Shown: piece after piece, positions 51,437 to 59,272 of the stretch
Layout of the letters: every line of letters starts with the position of its first letter
Numbering within the stretch: the first letter of the stretch is position 1
Source: Haliea sp040221975
Lineage (GTDB): Bacteria > Pseudomonadota > Gammaproteobacteria > Pseudomonadales > Halieaceae
Direction: 5' to 3'
Assembly: GCA_040221975.1 (NCBI GenBank)
Contig: JAVJWR010000033.1
Location: 62,001-126,000, forward strand
DNA length: 64,000 bases
Program-made: the position numbers and the translations under genes
The notes under the pieces: model-generated
Database searches by the model: none
What the model was told of the DNA's origin: nothing
Seen by the model: only the letters and a program-made list of their open reading frames with translations

Positions 51437-51457
51437 ACGGGCGCCACTGGCGCCCGT
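51437..51457 (+). terminator. Hairpin terminator after glutamate dehydrogenase gene
   Basis: ACGGGCGCC (51437-51445) pairs exactly with GGCGCCCGT (51449-51457) over a 3-nt loop, directly after the stop codon. The following sequence is only mildly T-rich (CATTCCTT), so it may be a weak intrinsic terminator. It also lies downstream of the convergent rmf gene. Confidence 0.65.
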
Positions 51458-51493
51458 CATTCCTTGCGTTATTGCCGGGGGCGGATGGCCGCC

Positions 51494-51697
51494 TCAGGAA
51501 ATCCTCATCTTGTGGACCCCTGACACACCCGTCAGGCCGTCCCATTGATCTACACGACCTTCTCGCCAGCCGGATACCCACTGCTGACGCTGTTCCTCTT
51601 GGGCGTGGGGGCAGAAATCGATACTGCGGCCGGAAACACCGGCCCGATAGCCGTGGTCGTACGCCCGGGAACTGGTGTCGCGCTTCTGTCTTCTCAT
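51494..51697 (-). CDS. rmf: Ribosome modulation factor
   Basis: A 67-residue basic protein. MRRQKRDTSSRAYDHGYRAG, SGRSIDFCP and QWVSGWREGR match E. coli RMF closely, with about 12 extra C-terminal residues as in pseudomonads. RMF dimerises 70S ribosomes into inactive 100S particles in stationary phase. GGAGA lies about 8 nt before the ATG. It is convergent with the glutamate dehydrogenase gene. Confidence 0.93.
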   Translation of the reverse strand: MRRQKRDTSSRAYDHGYRAGVSGRSIDFCPHAQEEQRQQWVSGWREGRVDQWDGLTGVSGVHKMRIS

Positions 51698-51878
51698 AGA
51701 TAGTGTCTCCGTTCATGACATGGCGTCGAGCGACGCAACCTCATGTAACCAGACTGTCATCGCCCGGGCCACTACCGATTTGGAACAAGATTCAGGATGC
51801 TTATAACCAAACCGTATCCAACGGTAAATGCGTCCGGAAAGGAATCTGAATGGGCCCCCCGTCTCTTCTCTTGCTCAG

Positions 51879-53093
51879 TCAGGGGCGTGCAGGATCCAAT
51901 AGCTCTATCCAGTGCACCACGGGCACCTCGGCGCTGGCGAGATGCAGTTGACAGCCCACGTTGGCGGTGGCGATCAGGGCTGGCGTATCCACCGTCAAGG
52001 CTGCCTGCTTGCGTCGTCGCAGGCGCTGGCTCAGTTCGGGCTGCAGCAGCGAGTAGGTGCCGGCCGAGCCGCAGCAGATATGGGTTTCCTCGGTCCGTGC
52101 GAGAGTAAATCCGGCACTCCGGAGCAGCGTCGCCAACAACTCGGGCTGGTGCAGGGCATGCTGCAGGGAGCAGGGGGTATGAACCGCCACTTTGCCGCAG
52201 CTGGTATCCGCGGCCAGTACACTCAAGTCTGCGTCGAGAAGCACCTCGCCCAGATCCCGGGCCAGGGCTGATACCTGCGCCGCGCGCTGTGCGTAGACCG
52301 GGTCGTCGGCGAGCAGGCGGCCGTAGTCTGCCAGCATGGCCCCGCAGCCGGATGCGGTAGTGACTATGCCTTCTGCGCCCGCCTCGATGGCTGGCCACCA
52401 GGCGTCGATATTGCGGCGCATGTTGTCACGGGCGGCAGCCGCGCCACCGAGGTGTTGCTGTACTGCGCCGCAGCAACCGGCTTGTGGCGCTGCCTGCAGA
52501 GTGATTCCAAGAGCGGCGCAGACCCGGCGTGCGGCGTCGTTGGTACGGGGGGTGGCCGCGGCCTGAACACAGCCTTCGAGGACCAGCAGCGTGCGGCTAC
52601 TGGCTGCTGTGGGCAGCGGCAGTCGTCGCTGCCGCGGTGGAATCTGCTGACGCAGGACGGCGGGCAGCACCGGGCGCAGCAATTGGCCGATGCGCAACAG
52701 CGAGCGGAATAACCCGGGCCGGCTAATGACCGCCCTCAGCATCTGGCGCAGGGCAGCCTGCAGACGAGGCCTTGGGGCGGCGTCCTCGGCCAGGTGCTGC
52801 CCAATCTCCGCAAGCTGTGCGTACTGCACACCGGAAGGGCAGGTGGTCTCACAACTGCGGCAGGTGAGGCAGCGGTCCAGGTGATGGCTGGTGGGGGCTG
52901 CCGCGGCACCGGTTTCCAGCAGTTGCCGGATCAGGTAGATCCGGCCCCGGGGGCTGTCGCGTTCGTCCCGGGTCTCCAGGTAAGTGGGGCAGGTTTCCAG
53001 GCAAAAGCCACAGTGAACGCAGGCGCTGAGCAAGTGCCGGGCCCGTTGGGCATCGCTGTTGTTGGCATAGTGGTGGTGTAGTTCAGTGTGCAT
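51879..53093 (-). CDS. glcF: Glycolate oxidase iron-sulfur subunit
   Basis: A 404-residue protein with two 4Fe-4S ferredoxin motifs, CVHCGFCLETCPTY and CLTCRSCETTCPSG. Two CCG domains follow with AGCCGAVQQHLGG and HICCGSAGTYSLLQPE. Length and order match E. coli GlcF (407 residues). It passes electrons from the flavin subunits of glycolate oxidase to the membrane. It is last in the glcDEF operon. I chose the ATG at 53093, matching the family N-terminus. Confidence 0.94.
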   Translation of the reverse strand: MHTELHHHYANNSDAQRARHLLSACVHCGFCLETCPTYLETRDERDSPRGRIYLIRQLLETGAAAAPTSHHLDRCLTCRSCETTCPSGVQYAQLAEIGQHLAEDAAPRPRLQAALRQMLRAVISRPGLFRSLLRIGQLLRPVLPAVLRQQIPPRQRRLPLPTAASSRTLLVLEGCVQAAATPRTNDAARRVCAALGITLQAAPQAGCCGAVQQHLGGAAAARDNMRRNIDAWWPAIEAGAEGIVTTASGCGAMLADYGRLLADDPVYAQRAAQVSALARDLGEVLLDADLSVLAADTSCGKVAVHTPCSLQHALHQPELLATLLRSAGFTLARTEETHICCGSAGTYSLLQPELSQRLRRRKQAALTVDTPALIATANVGCQLHLASAEVPVVHWIELLDPARP

Positions 53094-53115
53094 AGGATTG
53101 CCTTGGCGGCCCCAC

Positions 53116-54177
53116 CTAGAGCCAGCTGTAAAGGCGGCCGGGATTGAGAATGCGATCCGGATCAACGGTCAGCTTGAGTCGCTGGTGCAGCGCCTGCAAG
53201 GGGGGTGACAGCGGCTGCGCGGTCTCACCATCCCGGTTCGCGCCGGGCCACCAGAGGCTGGCGTGGCCGCCGTGGTCGCCAGCATAGCCGTGGGCGTCGA
53301 AACCGTCGACAGCGAACCAGCGCAGGGCACCGGCCCAGTCAATGAGCAGGGGTGTTGTCCCGGGCGGCAGCGGTGCGTTGCCGGCGAGGGAGACCCGCCA
53401 CAAAGGGTTGCCGGCGGCCTGGGCGCCAGCGGAGAACTCTCGCAGCGAATCCCAGGGTGTATCCCTGGGTGCCGCAGTTTCGCCGCCCCAGCGGCGGACA
53501 CTGGCCTCGACGGCAGCAGCGGCACCAGCAAGGCGCAGGAACAGCCGCCCCTGCAGCCAACAAGCGCCGGTCAGCGGCGCGGGCTCCCTGGCGTAGCGGA
53601 TCATCTGCGCCAGTGCTGTCTCCACACTCATTTCCAGCGCCAGGGTCTGCGTGGCCCCCACTGCGGGCATGACTTTCAGGCTCACCTCGGTGATCACCCC
53701 GAGGCTGCCCAGGGCACCGGCCTGCAGCCGGGATACGTCATACCCGGCAACGTTTTTCACCACCCGGCCACCAAAATTCAAACACTCGCCGCGACCGGTG
53801 AGCAGCTTTACCCCCAGAACTGCGTCGCGTACTGCGCCACTCCAGGGGCGCGCGGGCCCTGAGCAGTTGCTCGCCAGGGTACCCCCCAATGTTGCCCGAC
53901 CGCCGCAGGCGGGGGGCTCGAAGGCCAGCACCTGGCCCTCCGTGGCCAGAAGCTCTGTGACTTCGCTGACCGGTGTGCCGGCCCGGGCAACCAGTACCAG
54001 TTCCCCGGGTTCATAGGCGACCACTCCGCGGTGTTGTGCCAGGTCGAGGGTGTCTTCCGCCGTGCAGGGGCGGCCCAGCCACAGGCGTTTACTGTCGCCG
54101 CCTCGAATACGCAGCGGGTTGCCTGCTGCCCGTGCGCTGCGCACACGGTCGCAGAGGGACTCAATCAGGTCAGTCAA
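53116..54177 (-). CDS. glcE: Glycolate oxidase FAD-binding subunit
   Basis: A 353-residue FAD-binding (PCMH-type) protein close to E. coli GlcE (350 residues): RIRGGDSKRLWLGRP at the start, GRATLGGTLASNCSGPARPWS in the FAD domain, and KNVAGYDVSRLQAGALGSLGV, with LKLTVDPDRILNPGRLYS at the end. It starts with a rare TTG and overlaps the end of glcD by 8 nt, so translation is coupled and expression is probably lower than that of glcD. Confidence 0.93.
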   Translation of the reverse strand: MTDLIESLCDRVRSARAAGNPLRIRGGDSKRLWLGRPCTAEDTLDLAQHRGVVAYEPGELVLVARAGTPVSEVTELLATEGQVLAFEPPACGGRATLGGTLASNCSGPARPWSGAVRDAVLGVKLLTGRGECLNFGGRVVKNVAGYDVSRLQAGALGSLGVITEVSLKVMPAVGATQTLALEMSVETALAQMIRYAREPAPLTGACWLQGRLFLRLAGAAAAVEASVRRWGGETAAPRDTPWDSLREFSAGAQAAGNPLWRVSLAGNAPLPPGTTPLLIDWAGALRWFAVDGFDAHGYAGDHGGHASLWWPGANRDGETAQPLSPPLQALHQRLKLTVDPDRILNPGRLYSWL

Positions 54178-55645
54178 CTGTAGCCTCCCGTGCCGGCAGG
54201 GCGCGGTATTCCTGGCAGCGCTTGAGGATGGGAATTCCCTTGCCGGGGTTTAAGGTCAGGGCGGGATCAAAGGCTGCCTTGATGTCCTCCAGCTGGTGCA
54301 GCTCGGCGGTGCTGAACTGGCTCGGCATCTGTCGCAGTTTCTCCAGGCCGACGCCGTGTTCGCCGGTAATACAGCCGCCGACCCGCACGCTGAGTTCCAG
54401 GATATCGGCCCCCAGCGCCTCGGCGTTGTGGATCTGTCGGGGGTCGGCGGCATCGAACAATATCAGCGGGTGCAGGTTGCCGTCTCCAGCGTGAAAGACA
54501 TTGGCAACCGCGAGCCCGTAGTTCTCCGCCAACCGGCTGATTTCTTCCAGCACCGGGGCCACCTGGCCACGGGGTATGGTGCCGTCCATACAGTAGTAGT
54601 CAGGCGCCAGCCGCCCGACGGCGGGAAAGGCCGATTTGCGGCCGGCCCACAGCAGCGCGCGTTCCCGCTCGTTGGCGGACACCCGCAGGGAGGTGGCGCC
54701 GAGCTGCTGCAACAGTGCCTGCACTTGCACGATCTGCGCCGCTACTTCTTCGCGGGTACCGTCCAGTTCACACAACAGCAGGGCCTGGGCGTCCCTGGGG
54801 TAACCGGCAGCGGCGAAGTCCTCTGCAGCGCGGATCGCGAGCTGATCCATCATTTCCAGCCCTGCGGGTATGATACCGGCACTGATGATCCCTCCCACCG
54901 CAGCCCCCGCCTCGCGGACACTGGCAAAGCCGGCCATGATGACCTGCGCCAGTTCCGGTTGCGGCAGCAGTTTTACCGTGATTTCCACGACCACGCCGAG
55001 GAGACCCTCGGAGCCTGTCAGCAGGGCCATCAGGTCAAGGCCGGGGCCGTCAAGCCCGGTACCGCCAAGCGTGATGGTTTCCCCAGCAACGGTCAGCACG
55101 GTGAGCGCCAGCAGGTTATGGGTCGTCAGTCCGTATTTCAGGCAATGAACGCCCCCGGAGTTCTCGGCCACGTTGCCGCCGATGGTGCAGGCAATCTGGG
55201 AGGAGGGGTCCGGGGCGTAGTACAGCCCGTGAGCCGCCGCGGCCCGGGAAATGGCGAGGTTGGCGACGCCGGGCTGGACCCGGGCGCTGCGCGCGTCAGG
55301 GTCGATGGCGAGGATCCGGTCCAGTTTGCTGAGGACCAGAAGAACGCCTTCCGGGTGGGGCATGGCACCGGCGCAGAGCCCGGTGCCGGCTCCGCGGGCG
55401 ACAACCGGCACCCCCAACCCGTGGCAGACGCGCAATACGTTCTGTACTTCATCTACAGTGGCCGGCAGCGCGGTAATCAGTGGCATTTGACGGTACAGCG
55501 ACAAGGCATCGCACTCGTAGGGGCGCTGTGATTCCGCTTCGGTAATGAGGTCGAGTCCGGGTGCGGCCGCGCGCAATTCCGCCAGCAGCCGTTCCCGGTC
55601 AATCGGGGGCAGTGGTGCTGCAGTGCTCGCCTGTGACCCATGCAT
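54170..55645 (-). CDS. glcD: Glycolate oxidase catalytic FAD subunit
   Basis: A 491-residue flavoprotein. VPVVARGAGTGLCAGAMP is the FAD pyrophosphate site, YYAPDPSSQIACTIGGNVAENSGG the next conserved block, and PDYYCMDGTIPR and VFHAGDGNLHPLILFD the substrate/FAD-linked domain. Matches E. coli GlcD (499 residues). It oxidises glycolate (a phytoplankton exudate) to glyoxylate. I chose the ATG at 55645. No glcC regulator or malate synthase gene lies alongside. Confidence 0.95.
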   Translation of the reverse strand: MHGSQASTAAPLPPIDRERLLAELRAAAPGLDLITEAESQRPYECDALSLYRQMPLITALPATVDEVQNVLRVCHGLGVPVVARGAGTGLCAGAMPHPEGVLLVLSKLDRILAIDPDARSARVQPGVANLAISRAAAAHGLYYAPDPSSQIACTIGGNVAENSGGVHCLKYGLTTHNLLALTVLTVAGETITLGGTGLDGPGLDLMALLTGSEGLLGVVVEITVKLLPQPELAQVIMAGFASVREAGAAVGGIISAGIIPAGLEMMDQLAIRAAEDFAAAGYPRDAQALLLCELDGTREEVAAQIVQVQALLQQLGATSLRVSANERERALLWAGRKSAFPAVGRLAPDYYCMDGTIPRGQVAPVLEEISRLAENYGLAVANVFHAGDGNLHPLILFDAADPRQIHNAEALGADILELSVRVGGCITGEHGVGLEKLRQMPSQFSTAELHQLEDIKAAFDPALTLNPGKGIPILKRCQEYRALPAREATVD

Positions 55646-55707
55646 GCTGCGTGCTATCCTCGCCTGCGAAAGGCAAAGCATAACCTATTCGCCCAGGGAG
55701 TGGATTC

Positions 55708-57126
55708 ATGACGCAGACTTTTCGCGAGCAGGGTGGAGCCGCCACCATGGACCCTTCCCCTCTGCGGCGTTGGGTGACCTCCCGCATGCTCACGCAACTG
55801 CTGGATCCGGAGCGCGAGCGCAAGCTGGCGACAGAGGCGGAACAGGAGCGGGCGCGCAGCGGTGACCGCCACGTAGTGGACTATTTTCACCAGCTTGACG
55901 ACCCCTACAGTCTGTTGGCCGCACAGTGCATCGGCCCACTGCTGGCCCACTACGATATCGATGTGCGCTGGCATCTTGTGCCCGGGCCCAGTGGTGCCAA
56001 CCTGCCCGAACCCGAGCTGCTGCCGGCTCTGGCGCGGTCGGATGCCGCAGCAGTGGCGCCTTTCTACGATTTGCTCTGCCCACCGCTGGTGGCGCCGGAT
56101 ACAGCCCTGCTGCAGCGCGCGCAGCGTATTTTTACTGCCACGCGGGACAGATTGCGGGTAGAAGCAGGGGAGGCACTGAGCAGTGCTGTATTGACCGGCG
56201 ATGCAGCCCTGCTGGAGGATCTGGCCCGGCGTCATGGTGAAGCCAGCGCGGCGGACGCCGAGGCACTGCTACAGGCGGGCGCAGCGCGACGCAAGGCGCT
56301 GCACCATTACTCGGGGGCGATGTTCCACTACGGAGGAATATGGTACTGGGGAGTGGACCGACTGTATCACCTGGAGCAGCGTCTGCAGGCCCTGAAAACC
56401 CAGCGACGCCCGCTCGCGGGCTGCCTCTACCCCCGGTCTCCGTTGCGCAATGCGCCGCACCGGGACAACGGCTCCCTGACCCTGGAGTTCTATGCCTCCC
56501 TGCGCAGTCCCTATACCGCGCTGATCTTCGATACCGTGGTGCACTGGGCGCAGGCAGTCGGGGTGAAGCTGGATCTGCGCCCGGTCCTGCCAATGGTCAT
56601 GCGCGGGGTGGCGGCCACCCGCGACAAGGGCGTGTACATCTTCAGTGATGCCGGCCGCGAGGCGCGCGCCCTGGGGGTCCCGCTGGGGTCTTTCTACGAC
56701 CCCATCGGCGAACCGGTGCGGCGCTGCTACTCTTTACTGCCGCTGGCGGATGCCGAGGGCAAGAGGGTGGAGTTGCTGGGCAGTTTCCTGCAGGCGGCTT
56801 TTGTCGAGGGGCGCAATACCCTGCACAAGCGGGTTTTGCGCAAGGTAGTGGAGCGTGCCGGCCTGTCCTGGCGCGAGGCCTCGGCGCAGTTGGGGAAGCC
56901 GGGATGGGAGGCGTTGCTTGAGGCCAACCGCGAGGCCATGTATGCCTTCAACTGTTGGGGCGTGCCTGGCTTCAGGCTGGTGGACGAGGACGGCAGCACC
57001 CTCGCCACGGCCTGGGGCCAGGATCGCCTCTGGCTGATCGCCGAGGTGGTGCAACAGACGCTGTCGGCGCGGGATCAGTCCGGCTCCAGTACGGAGTTGC
57101 CGCCCCCGTTCCCGCATTCCAGGTAG
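55708..57126 (+). CDS. Tandem DsbA/HCCA-isomerase-like thioredoxin-fold protein
   Basis: A 472-residue protein of two thioredoxin-fold DsbA-family domains. HVVDYFHQLDDPYSLLAAQCI (about residue 55) begins the first, and LTLEFYASLRSPYTALIFD (about residue 258) begins the second. Neither has the CxxC motif; the equivalent position has DDPYS and RSPYT, as in 2-hydroxychromene-2-carboxylate isomerase and the kappa-class glutathione transferases. The later FNCWGVPGFRLVDEDG is the cis-proline loop. The first half lacks an obvious such loop. No signal peptide, so cytoplasmic. It may use glutathione. Its 3' end overlaps the convergent acyltransferase gene by 52 nt. Confidence 0.75.
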   Translation: MTQTFREQGGAATMDPSPLRRWVTSRMLTQLLDPERERKLATEAEQERARSGDRHVVDYFHQLDDPYSLLAAQCIGPLLAHYDIDVRWHLVPGPSGANLPEPELLPALARSDAAAVAPFYDLLCPPLVAPDTALLQRAQRIFTATRDRLRVEAGEALSSAVLTGDAALLEDLARRHGEASAADAEALLQAGAARRKALHHYSGAMFHYGGIWYWGVDRLYHLEQRLQALKTQRRPLAGCLYPRSPLRNAPHRDNGSLTLEFYASLRSPYTALIFDTVVHWAQAVGVKLDLRPVLPMVMRGVAATRDKGVYIFSDAGREARALGVPLGSFYDPIGEPVRRCYSLLPLADAEGKRVELLGSFLQAAFVEGRNTLHKRVLRKVVERAGLSWREASAQLGKPGWEALLEANREAMYAFNCWGVPGFRLVDEDGSTLATAWGQDRLWLIAEVVQQTLSARDQSGSSTELPPPFPHSR

Positions 57127-58823
57127 CGCCTGCGCTTGCGCGGCTTCAGTTGCTCCAGGTCCACCAGCACAAAGCCGTCAACGCAGCTGCCGAATTCCCT
57201 GTCCACATTGAAGGCCGTGATGGCGACCCCTGCCGGCTGCGCTACCTGGGCATAGTGCTTGAACAGGGTGGGCACGCGCAGGCCACTTGCTGCCAGCGTC
57301 TCCTGCAGAACCTTGAAGTCGCGCTCGGCGTCCGCAGGCCCGCGGCCCATGGCAAACAGGGGTTGAAGCCCGGCGGGCGACGTGAACGGGTTGCGCGGCT
57401 CGATATCCAGCGCTAGCTGTGAATAATGGGCCCGGTAGTAGCTGGCCAGGTGGGCGATGGCCTCGTCGCCGTACAAGCGGCTGATGGAGGCGGGCCCGAA
57501 CAGGTAGCGGTAGCACGGGTACCGGCGCAGGAAGGCACCGATGCCCAGCCACAGGTAGTCCAGGCTGTGCCGGGTCTGGTAGCGGGGCTGGACAAAGCTG
57601 CGTCCCAGTTCCAGTCCCTGCTGCAGGTACGGCTGCATGCCCGGCCCGAAGGCAAACAGCGTGTCGGTATACAGCGCCGCCATCCCCCTCTGGTCCACCA
57701 GCGCGCGGGCGTCGCCCAGCCGATAGGCGCCGGCAATTTCCAGCTCCTGCGGGTCCCAGAGCACGAGCTGCAGGTAATCCCTGTCGAAGCGGTCGATGTC
57801 ACGGGGCAGCCCCGAACCCTCGCCTACGGTGCGGAAGGTCATTTCGCGCAGGCGCCCGATCTCGCGCATCACGCAGGGCGCATCGGTCATGCGACACAGG
57901 TGGATGTGCTTGCCGTCGGGAGTGAGCCCCAGTGATTCACTGGCGCTGATTTCCTGTCGCAACAGCAACCGGTTTTCCGGTGCGGCCACGGTTTCAATGC
58001 TCTGGAATACGGGCCGTCGGTCGCGGGCGATCCGGTAGACATGCTTGCGAAACAGCCGCGCCAGCTGCCCACTGGATACGTCCAGGGCACTGTAGTGTTC
58101 CCAGGGCACCGACCGCCCGACCCGCGCATCCACCGCGTTGTGGCTCTGCTTGAACATCTCCCGTACCAGCCAGATGGTAGACAGTGGCCTGGCCAGGAAC
58201 GAGAGGCTGTAGAAGAACAGCGAATTGCGCCCGGCCATATAAATCGGCAGGATCGGCGACTTTGTCGCAGCGGCAATCCTGACGAAGCCCGCTTGCCATT
58301 CGCCATCCTTCACGCCCTTGACCCCGAAACGGGAGACTTCCCCGGCGGGAAAGATGATCAGGGCGCCGTCCTGCTCCAGATGATCGCGAATACGCCGGAG
58401 GTTCTTCCGCGGTGTGCTGCCCCCCATGTTGGTCACCGGCAGCAGGACGGGCTCGAGTGGACCCACCGCGGTCAGCAGGTCATTGGCAACCACCTTTACA
58501 TCGGGCCGGACCTGACGTACCAGACTCAGCAGCGCCAGGCCATCGAGGGATCCTAGCGGGTGATTGGCGGCGATCACCACGCGACCGCTGGCAGGAATCC
58601 GGGACCGCTCGTTGTCGCGGAGACGCAGGGTGAAGTCGAAGTAGCGCAGGGTTTCTTCGACAAAATCAAAGCCCCGCAGATGCGGATAGTCCTGGGCGAA
58701 CTGACGAAACCGCGACTGGTAGAAGAGATAGCCCAGAAATCGCACCAGGGTGGTGGCGATGCGCCGATGGCGCTGGAACAGGCTGGGATAGCGGGTTTCC
58801 AGAACCTGGCGAATGTCAAGCAT
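57075..58823 (-). CDS. olsF: Bifunctional acyltransferase: PlsC-like and OlsB/GNAT-like domains (OlsF-type)
   Basis: A 582-residue fusion. Residues about 70-270 are a lysophospholipid O-acyltransferase domain with ANHPLGSLDG (HX4D motif variant) and FPAGEVSRFG. From about residue 290 a GNAT-like, OlsB/hemolysin-type N-acyltransferase domain follows with ISASESLGL, RFDRDYLQLVLWD and GAYRLGDARA, and it ends in FNVDREFGSCVDGFVLVDL. The order O-acyltransferase then N-acyltransferase matches OlsF, the bifunctional ornithine-lipid synthase described in Serratia and Flavobacterium. It would make phosphorus-free ornithine lipids. The assignment is from domain order only. Confidence 0.78.
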   Translation of the reverse strand: MLDIRQVLETRYPSLFQRHRRIATTLVRFLGYLFYQSRFRQFAQDYPHLRGFDFVEETLRYFDFTLRLRDNERSRIPASGRVVIAANHPLGSLDGLALLSLVRQVRPDVKVVANDLLTAVGPLEPVLLPVTNMGGSTPRKNLRRIRDHLEQDGALIIFPAGEVSRFGVKGVKDGEWQAGFVRIAAATKSPILPIYMAGRNSLFFYSLSFLARPLSTIWLVREMFKQSHNAVDARVGRSVPWEHYSALDVSSGQLARLFRKHVYRIARDRRPVFQSIETVAAPENRLLLRQEISASESLGLTPDGKHIHLCRMTDAPCVMREIGRLREMTFRTVGEGSGLPRDIDRFDRDYLQLVLWDPQELEIAGAYRLGDARALVDQRGMAALYTDTLFAFGPGMQPYLQQGLELGRSFVQPRYQTRHSLDYLWLGIGAFLRRYPCYRYLFGPASISRLYGDEAIAHLASYYRAHYSQLALDIEPRNPFTSPAGLQPLFAMGRGPADAERDFKVLQETLAASGLRVPTLFKHYAQVAQPAGVAITAFNVDREFGSCVDGFVLVDLEQLKPRKRRRYLECGNGGGNSVLEPD

Positions 58824-58850
58824 GATCGTCGTGCTCCGGCGCGTTGGGGG

Positions 58851-59042
58851 CTAGTTGAGCAGTTCGACAGCCTCATCGTAGTCGCGCCAGGCAGTGCCCA
58901 GCAGAGCCACGAATTGCTGACGCCGGGTGTCAACCACTGAGATCCGGCCGCCCTTGTTGAGAAAGTCCTCGACCTGGCGCTCGATTTCCCGCCGGGTCCG
59001 TTCCTTCTGGTTCAGTTCGTTGCTGTGGCTGGTGCGCTGCAT
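58851..59042 (-). CDS. Small basic hypothetical protein upstream of the OlsF-like gene
   Basis: A 63-residue charged protein (QKERTRREIERQVEDFLNKGG, then ISVVDTRRQQFVALLGTAW). The REIERQVEDFLNKGGRI part recalls short RNA-polymerase-binding proteins such as SutA that carry a FLxxGGxI element, but the likeness is weak and I do not assign a function. I chose the ATG at 59042 because GGAG is 8 nt upstream; longer starts lack this. It is the first gene before the OlsF-like gene (27-nt gap) and probably shares its transcript. Confidence 0.6.
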   Translation of the reverse strand: MQRTSHSNELNQKERTRREIERQVEDFLNKGGRISVVDTRRQQFVALLGTAWRDYDEAVELLN

Positions 59043-59272
59043 GGTAGTGCTCCTGTCCATCAAGGGAACAGGGCGCATTCTGAAACGCAGATGTTGCAGC
59101 AAAGCGACATCTGGATGAAGTTTTCTTGACTGCCCGCCTGCAACAAAAACGTCACATTGCGATCACATTAGTGTCATCAAGTGTCACTAGGATTGTCCCA
59201 ACCGCGAGCCGAGGGCACAAGCACAAGCCACAGCGCCGCGACCGTTTTCAACCGGACTATTGGGACCCCAGA

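Noticed and set aside
49698..51716. 672-codon open frame on - opposite glutamate dehydrogenase
   Set aside because: Histidine- and glutamine-rich translation typical of an antisense GC shadow; no ribosome-binding site or motif.
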